Assembly: GCA_026395315.1 (NCBI GenBank)
Contig: JAPLYY010000017.1
Coordinates: 1-19,754 of the forward strand
From: Candidatus Shapirobacteria bacterium
GTDB lineage: Bacteria > Patescibacteriota > Microgenomatia > UBA12405
Direction of reading: 5' to 3'
DNA length: 19,754 nt
Part shown: positions 1-7,856 of the stretch, piece after piece
How positions within the stretch are numbered: the stretch's first letter is position 1
How the letters are laid out: every line of letters begins with the position of its first letter
Notes under the pieces: generated by a model
Seen by the model: only the letters and a program-made list of their open reading frames with translations
The model's database searches: none
Told to the model about the DNA's origin: nothing
Translations under genes and position numbers: made by a program

Positions 1-264
1 GATTGCCTTAAGAAATTAAAACAAAATGGTTATCAAATAACTGCCGTCGAACAGGCTAAAAATAGTATTAATTATCTCAAAGCTAAATATACCAAACCCG
101 TCGCTTTAGTTCTAGGTTCTGAAGCTAACGGTATTTCTAAAGAAACTTTAGGTTTATGTGATCAAATTGTCGAAATTCCCATGTACGGTATTAATAAAAG
201 TCTCAATGTCCTCGTTTCTGCCTACATCATCACCTACGATATTATCAACAAACTCAAGGCCTGA
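1..264 (+). CDS. TrmH/SpoU-family RNA 2'-O-methyltransferase, C-terminal part (5' end outside window)
   Basis: The first 87 codons of the window are open from base 1 to a TGA at 262-264, with no start codon visible, so this is the C-terminal end of a longer gene. The translation carries the two hallmark SPOUT motifs: LVLGSEANGISKE (about residues 38-50 of the visible part) and IPMYGINKSLNVLVSAYII near the end. They build the knotted S-adenosylmethionine pocket of SpoU/TrmH enzymes, which methylate ribose 2'-OH groups in rRNA or tRNA. Which RNA is modified cannot be told from this fragment. The gene ends 11 bases inside the convergent small gene on the other strand. Confidence 0.88.
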   Translation, partial: DCLKKLKQNGYQITAVEQAKNSINYLKAKYTKPVALVLGSEANGISKETLGLCDQIVEIPMYGINKSLNVLVSAYIITYDIINKLKA

Positions 265-457
265 TCAAAGGCAACTGACCATTATTATTTATAACTTCAT
301 TAATTTCCGTGACCCTATAATGCATACTTTTTAACCAATCCACATATTCTTTTGTCATTGGTGATTGAACCTGACCATCGACAATCACCCTCACAGTACC
401 CGGTTGGTCCGGGAAAGGGAGTTGTGGTTGTCCAAGTATATTCTTATTCTTAGCCAT
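254..457 (-). CDS. Small hypothetical protein, 67 aa
   Basis: A 67-residue open frame converging on the methyltransferase gene and overlapping its end by 11 bases. The product starts MAKNKNILGQPQLPFPDQPG and has a mixed, soluble composition with no membrane segment or recognisable motif. Its middle (VRVIVDGQVQSPMTKEYVDWLKS) looks like ordinary folded protein. The main support is the promoter: TATAAT lies five bases before the ATG with an AAGACA -35 element 16 bases further up, so the mRNA would start at the ATG. No Shine-Dalgarno sequence is present. I do not recognise the family. A chance open frame is possible, but the promoter placement argues for a real gene. Confidence 0.5.
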   Translation of the reverse strand: MAKNKNILGQPQLPFPDQPGTVRVIVDGQVQSPMTKEYVDWLKSMHYRVTEINEVINNNGQLPLIRP

Positions 458-462
458 AGCCG

Positions 463-490
463 ATTATAACACCAAATTATGACCTGTCTT
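463..490 (-). promoter_or_regulatory. Promoter of the 67-aa gene, predicted leaderless
   Basis: On the minus strand AAGACA (490-485), a 16-base spacer and TATAAT (468-463) are followed by CGGCT and then the ATG at 457. The expected transcription start coincides with the A of the ATG. Confidence 0.55.
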
Positions 491-574
491 AGTGCTAAAT
501 TTATAATATTTTTTGACCTATTTTGATCTATTTCCCTGTGTTTGTATAGCCTATCTTTCCACACTATTTGCCTA

Positions 575-602
575 TTGCAAAGCTGTTTTTACCGTCTATA
601 AT
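575..602 (+). promoter_or_regulatory. Promoter of gyrB-gyrA
   Basis: TTGCAA (575-580), a 16-base spacer and TATAAT (597-602) form a near-consensus sigma-70-type promoter. The predicted start near 609 leaves a 5' UTR of about 25 bases with no clear Shine-Dalgarno motif. It can fold weakly through ATTTATATCC pairing with GGATAAAT just before the ATG. Upstream, a 10-base near-repeat (TTTTGAYCTA) occurs twice in tandem at 511-530. Confidence 0.65.
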
Positions 603-633
603 TAATTTATATCCAAACACTGGATAAATCTTT

Positions 634-2577
634 ATGCCTGACACTCAAAAATACACTTCTGAACAAATTGTTGTCCTTGAAGGTCTGGAACCGGTCCGCA
701 AGCGTCCCGCTATGTATATTGGATCAACCGATATCAACGGTTTACATCACTGCCTTTGGGAAGTCATCGATAATTCCATCGATGAAGCTCTAGGCGGTTT
801 TGCCCACAACATTTGGGTAATTATCAACGCTGATGGTTCAGCTACTGTCGCCGACGATGGCCGGGGTATCCCTATCGATATCATGCCCAAATACAAAAAA
901 CCTGCTGTCGAAGTTATCATGACCACCCTTCACTCCGGCGGTAAATTCGAAGGTACTGCCTATAAAGTCTCCGGTGGTCTTCATGGAGTTGGTACCACCT
1001 GTGTTAATGCTTTATCGAAATATTACGCTATCGAAGTCCGTCGCAACCGCAAAATCTATTTTATTGACTTCGCTCGGGGTACCACTCAAACCAAACTCAT
1101 GGAAATTCCCGAATCTAAAAACGAACGAATCAAGAAAACTGTTCCCAAAATCATTACCGGCACCACCGTCACTTTTTACCCCGACCCCCAAGTTTTCAAA
1201 GAAACCCTCGATTTTGATGACAAAACCATTCTTCATTCTCTCAAAGATCACGCCTATCTTACCTCAAAAGTTTATCTCCATTTCTATGACGACCGCACCG
1301 GCTCCGAAAAACATTTTTATTTTGAAGGCGGTATCTTATCTCTTTTACGGGAAACCAATAAAGGTAAAAACCCCCTCCATGAACCTATTTATATCCACCG
1401 TTCCGAGGCCGGGATCGACGTTGAAGTCGCTATCCAATACAATGATTCTTTTCAAGAAAACACCCCCTCATTCGTCAATATCATTAACACCCACGAAGGT
1501 GGTACTCATCTGGCCGGTTTCAAAACTGCCCTGACTAAATCCATCAAAGACTACGCCGAACGTAAAGAAATGATTAAAAATAAAGACGACGCTATTACCG
1601 GTGACGACGTCCGTGAAGGGCTGACCGCCATTATCTCTCTAAAAATGGGCAGTAAAGATCTCCAGTTTGAAGGCCAGACCAAAGGTAAATTAGGCAATTC
1701 CGAAGTCCAGCCGATTGTTGCTAAAATTGTCCGCGAAGAGCTGGATATGTATTTTGAAGAACATCCCGATATTGCCAAAATTATTATCGGTAAAGCCCTC
1801 TTAACCATCCAAATCCGCAAAGCCGCCAAAGCCGCCAAAGACGCCATTATGCGCAAAGGTGCTTTTGATTCCCTTGGTCTTCCCGGAAAATTAGCCGATT
1901 GTCAGTCAAAACGTCCCGAAGAATGTGAAATCTACATTGTCGAGGGCGACTCCGCCGGCGGCTCCGCCAAGCAGGGGAGAGACCGTAAATTTCAGGCTAT
2001 TCTCCCGCTGTGGGGTAAAGCCCTCAATACCGAAGGCATGCGTTTGGATAAAATTGTCGGTTCCGACAAACTTAAAGATTTAATTATTGCCCTGGGTATG
2101 GGCATCGGCGACACTTTTGATATCAATAAATGCCGTTATCACCGGATAATTCTCATGGCTGATGCCGATGTTGATGGCGCCCACATTTCTACTCTGCTGT
2201 TAACCTTTATGTTCCGTCATTTACCCGGGCTGGTTGAACACGGTTTTGTTTACATCGCCATGCCGCCGCTCTACCGGATCAAACAGGGTAAAAACATCAA
2301 CTATGTTTACACCGATGAAGAAAAAGAAACCTTCCTCAAAAAATTACCTGAATCTACCGATAAAATTGACATTCAACGTTACAAAGGTTTGGGAGAAATG
2401 AACCCCGTCCAGCTCTGGGACACCACTATGAATCCGGAAACCCGAATCCTTAAACGAATATCTATTGCTGATGCCGTTAAAGCCGACGAAATCTTTCGCA
2501 TCCTGATGAGTGAAGATGTTCCTCCCCGCAAGAAATTTATCGTTACCCACGCCCATTTAGCCAATTTGGATATTTAA
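634..2577 (+). CDS. gyrB: DNA gyrase subunit B
   Basis: ATPase subunit of DNA gyrase, which with GyrA introduces negative supercoils. The 647-residue length fits the common GyrB form without the large proteobacterial insertion. The GHKL ATPase domain shows EVIDNSIDEA (catalytic Glu43, Mg-binding Asn47), DDGRGIP (74-80) and GGLHGVG (114-120). The TOPRIM domain has EGDSAGGSA from Glu437 and the metal-binding DADVDG at 510-515. The C-terminal signature QRYKGLGEMNP is present. The ATG at 634 gives the standard N-terminus leading into VLEGLEPVRKRPAMYIG. gyrA begins three bases after the stop, so the two are co-transcribed. ParE is the alternative. The GyrA-like partner with GyrA-box motifs favours gyrase. 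Confidence 0.97.
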   Translation: MPDTQKYTSEQIVVLEGLEPVRKRPAMYIGSTDINGLHHCLWEVIDNSIDEALGGFAHNIWVIINADGSATVADDGRGIPIDIMPKYKKPAVEVIMTTLHSGGKFEGTAYKVSGGLHGVGTTCVNALSKYYAIEVRRNRKIYFIDFARGTTQTKLMEIPESKNERIKKTVPKIITGTTVTFYPDPQVFKETLDFDDKTILHSLKDHAYLTSKVYLHFYDDRTGSEKHFYFEGGILSLLRETNKGKNPLHEPIYIHRSEAGIDVEVAIQYNDSFQENTPSFVNIINTHEGGTHLAGFKTALTKSIKDYAERKEMIKNKDDAITGDDVREGLTAIISLKMGSKDLQFEGQTKGKLGNSEVQPIVAKIVREELDMYFEEHPDIAKIIIGKALLTIQIRKAAKAAKDAIMRKGAFDSLGLPGKLADCQSKRPEECEIYIVEGDSAGGSAKQGRDRKFQAILPLWGKALNTEGMRLDKIVGSDKLKDLIIALGMGIGDTFDINKCRYHRIILMADADVDGAHISTLLLTFMFRHLPGLVEHGFVYIAMPPLYRIKQGKNINYVYTDEEKETFLKKLPESTDKIDIQRYKGLGEMNPVQLWDTTMNPETRILKRISIADAVKADEIFRILMSEDVPPRKKFIVTHAHLANLDI

Positions 2578-2580
2578 AAT

Positions 2581-5217
2581 ATGGCCGACAATAACAATAA
2601 AATAGTCAACGATACTCCGGCTTTTATTAATAACGAAGGCAAAATTCTTGACGTCGACATTGTTCCGGAAATGGAAAAATCCTACCTTGATTATTCCATG
2701 TCAGTCATCGTCTCTCGGGCTCTGCCTGACGTCCGCGACGGTCTTAAGCCCGTTCACCGCCGCATCATCTACGCCATGAATCAACTGGGATTGTCGGTTA
2801 CCGGTAAAAACGTCAAATGCGCCGCCATTGTCGGTGACGTCATGAAGTCCTACCATCCTCATGGCGACAGTTCCATCTACATGGCCCTCGTCCGCATGGC
2901 TCAGGACTTTTCCATGCGCTATTTACTTGTCAAAGGCCAGGGAAATTTTGGTTCTATTGATGGCGATCCTCCGGCAGCCATGCGGTATACCGAAGCTCGA
3001 ATGGATAAAATGACTCCGGAAATGGTCGCTGATATTAATAAAGAAACTGTAGATATGATGGACAACTACGATGGTTCTACTCTTGAGCCCACCGTCCTAC
3101 CCGTCCGTGTCCCCAATCTCTTGCTCAATGGTGCCGAAGGTATCGCTGTCGGTATGGCCACCCGGATTCCACCTCACAATCTCAAAGAGCTCTGTCTTGG
3201 TTTAAATCTAATGCTCGATCGCGCCGCTCTGGAAAAAGTTGAAGAGCCTATCGAAATTAATCCTATCTTAAACAAAAATTTAACCACCGTCGAATTGGTT
3301 CTTAAACCGGTCCGTGATTTGGAACAGGTCCATTTTAATTTTGAAAGCTCCGCCACTGTCGAAGAATTAATTAAGCTGGTTCAGGGTCCTGACTTTCCCA
3401 CCTCCGGTGAAATTTACGGTAAACAGGGGATTATTGATATGTATTCCACCGGCCGGGGTAAATTTGTTCTCCGGGGAAAAACCAATATTGAAGAAACCAA
3501 ATCCGGAAAAATCCGTATTATCATTTCCGAACTGCCCTACCAGGTCAACAAATCCGAGCTGGTTTTAAAAATTGCTGAGCTAGCCCACGACAAGAAAATT
3601 ATCGGTATCTCCGACCTTCGGGATGAATCCGACCGGCATGGTATTCGTGTCGTTATTGAATTAAAAAAAATCAGCAAACCCAAAAGTATTCTCAACAAAA
3701 TTTTTAAATATACCGCCCTCCAGTCATCATATTCCGCCAATCTATTGGCCCTTGTTAATGGTGTCCCCCAAACTCTAAATCTCCGTCAGATTTTACTTCT
3801 CTTCCTCCGTCATCGTGAACAGATTATTCGCCGCCGGACTATCTTCGACCTTAAATCAAATTATATGCGCTCACACATCCTCGAAGGTCTGAAAAAGGCC
3901 TTAGACATTATTGATGAAGTTATCAAAACCATCCGCGCCTCAAAAAGTACTGACGATGCCCGCGATAACCTGATGGCTAAATTCGGTTTCACCGACCTCC
4001 AGGCTAACGCTATTCTGGAAATGCAGCTTCGTCGACTGGCTGCCCTCGAACGTCAAAAAATTGACGATGAATATACCGAAGTCGCCAAAATAATTGGTGA
4101 TCTTACCGCCATTCTCACTGTTGCCAATAAAATGGTCGGTGTCATCAAAGCCGAAATCTCCGAAATTATGGAAAAATTCGGTGATGCTCGCCGGACTAAA
4201 ATTTATGTCAAAGGTTTAGATGATTTCTCCGAAGAAGATCTGATCCCCAATGAAGAAACTCTGGTCACTATCACCCGTACCGGTTATATCAAACGGGTCC
4301 AAAAAGATACCTACCGCACCCAACAACGCGGCGGCGTTGGTGTCTCGGGTATGACCACCAAAACCGAAGATGAAATTGACAATATGCTGTCTGTCGAAAC
4401 TCACGATGATCTACTTTTCTTTACCAACAAAGGCCGTTGTTTCAAAACCAAAGTTTGGGATGTACCCGAAAGTACCCGTCAATCCAAAGGCCAGGCAGTC
4501 ATTAACCTGATCAACATTGTCTCCGGCGAAACCGTTCAGGCAGTACTGCCTGTCCGCAAAACCTCTACCGCCAAATACATTCTCCTGGCCACTAAAAAAG
4601 GGACCGTTAAAAAAACCGCTCTGGATAAATTTAATAATATCCGTCAAAACGGACTGGCTTCAATTAAGCTCGATCCCGGCGATGAACTTATATGGGCTAA
4701 ACTGACTTCTGGTAGCGATCAAGTTTTTATGGTTACTTCTCACGGCAAGTGCATCCGTTTCTCCGAAACTGATACCCGGCCCATGGGAAGACACACCCGC
4801 GGTGTTAGAGGTATAATGCTTAAAGATGGGGACTTTTTAGTTAGTATGGCTGTCGTCCCTCAAACTTTAACTGCCAATACCTTAGAAAGGCAGGGTCAGA
4901 AGTTCTTCCGCCATCTTCTCGGTGTCACCGAAAATGGTGTTGGCAAACGGAGTGATGTTTATCTTTATCCACTACAAAAACGCGGAGGCATCGGTGTAAA
5001 AGCCGCTAATCTTTCACCCAAAACCGGAAATATTGTCGCTGCCGCCGTCGTTACCGAAACCGATTCCACCATTCTCTTAGTATCCAAAAAGGGCGTCACT
5101 ATTAATTTACCCTTAGTAAATATTCCTACTTTATCGAGAAATACTAAAGGTGTCATCCTGATGCGCTTCAAGTCACCTGAAGACAAAGTCAGTGCCATGA
5201 CCATTTTAGCTAATTAA
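2581..5217 (+). CDS. gyrA: DNA gyrase subunit A
   Basis: Breakage-reunion subunit of gyrase, 878 residues. The catalytic tyrosine is Tyr136 in PPAAMRYTEARM. The winged-helix segment HPHGDSSIY (92-100) holds Ser97, equivalent to E. coli Ser83. The next key position, E. coli Asp87, is Met101 here, which is unusual. The C-terminal DNA-wrapping beta-pinwheel has a GyrA-box-like QQRGGVG at 581-587, and a second similar sequence, QKRGGIG, at 799-805. Both have V or I where Lys/Arg is usual, which may weaken supercoiling. The gene starts three bases after gyrB without a Shine-Dalgarno motif, suggesting translational coupling. Length and the pinwheel box argue for GyrA over ParC. Confidence 0.96.
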   Translation: MADNNNKIVNDTPAFINNEGKILDVDIVPEMEKSYLDYSMSVIVSRALPDVRDGLKPVHRRIIYAMNQLGLSVTGKNVKCAAIVGDVMKSYHPHGDSSIYMALVRMAQDFSMRYLLVKGQGNFGSIDGDPPAAMRYTEARMDKMTPEMVADINKETVDMMDNYDGSTLEPTVLPVRVPNLLLNGAEGIAVGMATRIPPHNLKELCLGLNLMLDRAALEKVEEPIEINPILNKNLTTVELVLKPVRDLEQVHFNFESSATVEELIKLVQGPDFPTSGEIYGKQGIIDMYSTGRGKFVLRGKTNIEETKSGKIRIIISELPYQVNKSELVLKIAELAHDKKIIGISDLRDESDRHGIRVVIELKKISKPKSILNKIFKYTALQSSYSANLLALVNGVPQTLNLRQILLLFLRHREQIIRRRTIFDLKSNYMRSHILEGLKKALDIIDEVIKTIRASKSTDDARDNLMAKFGFTDLQANAILEMQLRRLAALERQKIDDEYTEVAKIIGDLTAILTVANKMVGVIKAEISEIMEKFGDARRTKIYVKGLDDFSEEDLIPNEETLVTITRTGYIKRVQKDTYRTQQRGGVGVSGMTTKTEDEIDNMLSVETHDDLLFFTNKGRCFKTKVWDVPESTRQSKGQAVINLINIVSGETVQAVLPVRKTSTAKYILLATKKGTVKKTALDKFNNIRQNGLASIKLDPGDELIWAKLTSGSDQVFMVTSHGKCIRFSETDTRPMGRHTRGVRGIMLKDGDFLVSMAVVPQTLTANTLERQGQKFFRHLLGVTENGVGKRSDVYLYPLQKRGGIGVKAANLSPKTGNIVAAAVVTETDSTILLVSKKGVTINLPLVNIPTLSRNTKGVILMRFKSPEDKVSAMTILAN

Positions 5218-5525
5218 TTATAGGCTCTATTATTTTTATAAAAATAATTAATCATCCCATATTTAAGGTTATTTTGAATACTAAAGAGTAGGGGAGTAAC
5301 CTTAATATTATAAGACTCATATTATAAGATTACCCCATTTGGCAGTCCTACTTGGTATCTGCTAACATACCAAGTAATTCTATTATTACCCACAAGTAGG
5401 GATAAAACGATCTCTGATGATATATTCTATATCAAATTATAGCGCTCACTTTCTATAACCCGAAAACCACCCCCTTATAGGTCCACATCAGTTACACATC
5501 CGCCAAATGGCGGACAGGTCGTACA
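5218..5525. other. Noncoding gap between gyrA and xerC with several inverted and direct repeats
   Basis: About 308 bases with no convincing gene. A perfect 20-base AT palindrome at 5229-5248 lies just after gyrA and may end its transcript. TTAAGGTTA (5263-5271) can pair with TAACCTTAA (5297-5305). ATATTATAAGA is repeated directly at 5305-5315 and 5319-5329. TACTTGGTAT and ATACCAAGTA form a perfect 10-bp hairpin at 5349-5376. TCCGCCAAATGGCGGA (5499-5514) lies 12 bases beyond the xerC stop. No hairpin here is followed by a strong U-run. Confidence 0.6.
5499..5514. repeat. 16-bp palindrome, copy 1 (TCCGCCAAATGGCGGA)
   Basis: Inverted repeat with a 7-bp GC-rich stem (TCCGCCA/TGGCGGA) and an AA centre, just downstream of xerC on the minus strand. 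A copy differing at one base occurs inside a coding region at 13815-13830, and both are followed by C. Confidence 0.6.
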
Positions 5526-6458
5526 CTACTTATTGCCTGAGTGAAATTTCTCATGGACTTCGCGTAATCGGGCATCGGTAATATGTGTATAAATCTGAGT
5601 TGTGGCAATATTTTTATGACCCAATAGTTCCTGCACCGATCGCAAATCCGCCCCGGCCCGTAACAAATCAGTTGCCATCGAATGCCGCATAGTATGAGGC
5701 GTGGCATCAATGGGAATCTTGGCTAGCCTTACATAATGTTTCATTAGCCTTTGAACCGACCTAACTGATAATCTCATCTTTTCATCATTGGCCGTAATAT
5801 CATTTTTACCCCGATGGTGGATAAATAATGGTTTGGACTTGTCCATCCGGCTACGTAAATATCTTCCTAAATATTCCGCGGCTTCCTTGCTGATAAACAC
5901 CAATCTTTGCTTTCCGCCCTTACCAATTATGCCAAACTCCCGCGTCTTTAGGTCAATTTGATCCCGATTTAAACTGGTCAACTCCGATACCCGTAAACCG
6001 GTCGAAAACAGTAGTTCCAATATCGCTTTATCCCTTAATCCGTTATTAGTCGATAATAACGGCTGATTCAATAGTCTGGTCATCTGATCTGTATCCAGGA
6101 ATTTTAAAGAATGATCCTTATTTTTGGGTACTTCCAGCTTTTCCGGTGCCAGGCAAACAATGTCGTTTTTGACACACCATTTTAAGAAAGACCGAAGAGC
6201 AATCACATAATATCCCTGGGTTACCGACTTCATTTCTCCGTTAACTCCCGGTAATCTTGATAAATACAGTCTAAAACTCCGTATCGAGTCTTTATCAATA
6301 TCAGCGATCACTGGTACCGTCCCTTTTTTCTTTTGCAAAAATTCCACCAGCATTGTCAGGTAATGATTATAGTTTCTAATTGTCAATTTTGAAACATTCC
6401 TTTCCACCTCCAGATATTCTAAGAATTGGCGCTCCAGTAGGGCTAAATCAACTATCAT
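5526..6458 (-). CDS. xerC: Tyrosine recombinase XerC/XerD family
   Basis: Site-specific recombinase of 310 residues, the usual size of the chromosome-dimer-resolving Xer proteins. The N-terminal SAM-like core-binding domain spans about 1-105 (ERQFLEYLEVERNVSKLTI). The catalytic domain carries the full set: Arg156 in STGLRVSEL, Lys183 in GKGGKQR, His256 and Arg259 in HTMRHS, His281 in LLGHKN and the nucleophile Tyr290 in TQIYTHI. It stands alone between two gene-poor stretches, with no phage or integron partners, so a housekeeping role at a dif-like site is more likely than a mobile-element integrase. XerC and XerD cannot be told apart with confidence. The ATG at 6458 follows a TATATT hexamer by six bases and no Shine-Dalgarno sequence is properly placed. 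Confidence 0.92.
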   Translation of the reverse strand: MIVDLALLERQFLEYLEVERNVSKLTIRNYNHYLTMLVEFLQKKKGTVPVIADIDKDSIRSFRLYLSRLPGVNGEMKSVTQGYYVIALRSFLKWCVKNDIVCLAPEKLEVPKNKDHSLKFLDTDQMTRLLNQPLLSTNNGLRDKAILELLFSTGLRVSELTSLNRDQIDLKTREFGIIGKGGKQRLVFISKEAAEYLGRYLRSRMDKSKPLFIHHRGKNDITANDEKMRLSVRSVQRLMKHYVRLAKIPIDATPHTMRHSMATDLLRAGADLRSVQELLGHKNIATTQIYTHITDARLREVHEKFHSGNK

Positions 6459-6464
6459 ATCTAT

Positions 6465-6470
6465 AATATA
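6465..6470 (-). promoter_or_regulatory. Candidate -10 element of xerC
   Basis: TATATT on the minus strand (6470-6465) is followed by ATAGAT and then the xerC ATG, the same spacing as other leaderless candidates here. No good -35 element is seen. Confidence 0.35.
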
Positions 6471-6842
6471 CTCCCATTTATATTAAACGTTTGTTCTAAG
6501 GCCTCTGGTGAAGTCATGTATATATTATGCCTATTCTTAGGTATATTTTAAAATAGGGGATCCGAAAGTAGGTATTAAGCCTGGACCCACAATCCAAAGT
6601 CGAAAGTTCCAACTAGAGGATAAACGTACTTTATTTAAGTCTTCAAATCGTGTTTCTTTTATATTATGTTTTATAATTCGTAATTGTTAACTTTTAATTA
6701 ATAATTATTTTCACTACTCCCCTCGACTCTCTATTTTAACATAGTCGCAAAAGATACATTGTACGACATAGTGTTTTGGGATACCCCACCACTAGGGAAG
6801 TAGTAGTTTACTTCTTCTCTTGTCACGACCTTATCATTAGTG

Positions 6843-6863
6843 TTTAGACTTTAGTCTTTAGAG
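6843..6863. repeat. Heptanucleotide tandem, TTTAGAC-like, three units
   Basis: Three consecutive 7-mers TTTAGAC, TTTAGTC, TTTAGAG in the gene-free region. The same 7-base unit recurs in tandem inside the pseudouridine synthase gene at 9873-9900. Confidence 0.5.
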
Positions 6864-7070
6864 TTTTCCTGTCCTATTCTCTCTTCTACTTCTCCCTTCT
6901 GGCTTTAGAAGTGATATATTGGCGGTATTTTAGGTTATCCACACAGACTATATCATTGTATATCACCTATTTTCCCCGAGGTCGTGAAAATTATAGGATA
7001 TAACGTGAAAATATTATAGGCCACTACCCTACTCCTCTACCCCCACCCTTGGCACCAAAAAATTTTTCTG

Positions 7071-7856
7071 CTATCTCCAATTTGTTGTCACTATCACCGC
7101 CAGCACAATCGCCACCGCAATCCAAATATACTGTAGCCAAACCCGTTTAAACAAACGATCCCGAATCGCTGCCTGAATTAACCCTGCCAGCACATAAACT
7201 ATCGATACTAAATAGACCGAAGATTTAAAAATTCCAATCGGCCAAAATGACAAGACCAATGTAATTTCTGCCAAAGTTAAGCCAGAAACCAATGCATAGG
7301 TCCACCGGCTCTGTGTCTTTCCGTCATCAGCCAACTCAATTGCCACCGACCAAAAATGGTACAAAAAGAGTAATACCCCGATCACCCCTACCGCCACAAA
7401 ATTCAACCACGGACTCATTTTAAATGAATAAAGACTGTTAAACGCCAAAAAAGCCGTCATAATCATGATAATTAATCCTACCGTATAGGCCGCCCGATAA
7501 AGCGGTACTGTCCGGAAACCAATTGCCACCCAAAACACATTCTCCACCAAAAACATTATATAAACAATTATCCCAAAGAACAGGCTAATTAGTAAAGTCA
7601 ACCACCAACTGTTTGGTAACAACACTGCAAACATCCCAAAACTGACAAAAAACAGCACCGGCAAAATTGCCGTCATCATCCGGTTATAAAAATCGGTCGT
7701 AAAAATTATTCCCAATCCAAACCAAAAACAAAAAACCATTAATACCACCCCGGCTAATAGTCCAAAATACCTTGATTCATAGGGCAGCGTTAAAAACGAC
7801 CAAAAACCAATCGCCGAGACCACTGAGGAAATTACATACCTAACTCTCTTGTCCAT
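7071..7856 (-). CDS. Multi-pass membrane protein, function unknown, about nine helices
   Basis: Very hydrophobic product of 261 residues from the preferred ATG at 7856 (MDKRVRYVISSVVS). About nine transmembrane segments can be counted, the last ending close to the C-terminus (ATTNWR-like tail VTTNWR). No catalytic or transporter motif is recognisable. A start at 7910 is also open and would add a short hydrophobic N-terminus (MWLMFLPVLII), but it would overlap yebC by 71 bases. The 7856 start overlaps it by only 17 and begins with a natural charged residue cluster before helix 1. It is the last gene of the yebC-side operon. I do not recognise the family. Confidence 0.75.
   Translation of the reverse strand: MDKRVRYVISSVVSAIGFWSFLTLPYESRYFGLLAGVVLMVFCFWFGLGIIFTTDFYNRMMTAILPVLFFVSFGMFAVLLPNSWWLTLLISLFFGIIVYIMFLVENVFWVAIGFRTVPLYRAAYTVGLIIMIMTAFLAFNSLYSFKMSPWLNFVAVGVIGVLLFLYHFWSVAIELADDGKTQSRWTYALVSGLTLAEITLVLSFWPIGIFKSSVYLVSIVYVLAGLIQAAIRDRLFKRVWLQYIWIAVAIVLAVIVTTNWR

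Larger units (their letters stand above)
6459..7070. other. 612-base gene-free region with repeats and one DnaA-box consensus match
   Basis: No credible gene on either strand, and conserved cores of RNase P RNA, tmRNA and SRP RNA were not found. The region is AT-rich and pyrimidine-rich on the plus strand around 6860-6900. Visible elements: a dif-like candidate at 6508-6535; three heptads TTTAGAC/TTTAGTC/TTTAGAG at 6843-6863; TTATCCACA at 6935-6943, a perfect match to the E. coli DnaA-box consensus, inside the long loop of an inverted repeat GTGATATA (6911-6918)/TATATCAC (6959-6966); and a near-direct repeat CGTGAAAATTATAGG (6983-6997)/CGTGAAAATATTATAGG (7004-7020). Confidence 0.55.

Noticed and set aside
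974..1534. 186-codon frame inside gyrB
   Set aside because: Shifted frame of a strongly conserved gene, with Pro/Ser/Lys-rich translation and no start context.
5305..5329. Start of a CRISPR array (ATATTATAAGA twice)
   Set aside because: Only two 11-base copies with a 3-base spacer; no array structure and no cas genes.
5349..5376. Perfect 10-bp hairpin as the gyrA or xerC terminator
   Set aside because: No U-run follows on either strand; left only as a hairpin in the noncoding gap.
5526..6458. Integrase of a phage or integron
   Set aside because: Length and motifs fit housekeeping Xer proteins and there are no neighbouring mobile genes, att repeats or cassette arrays.
6459..7070. Housekeeping RNA gene (RNase P RNA, tmRNA or SRP RNA) in the long gap
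   Set aside because: I looked for the conserved cores (GAGGAAAGTC, tRNA-like ends, GGAAG-type loop) on both strands and found none.
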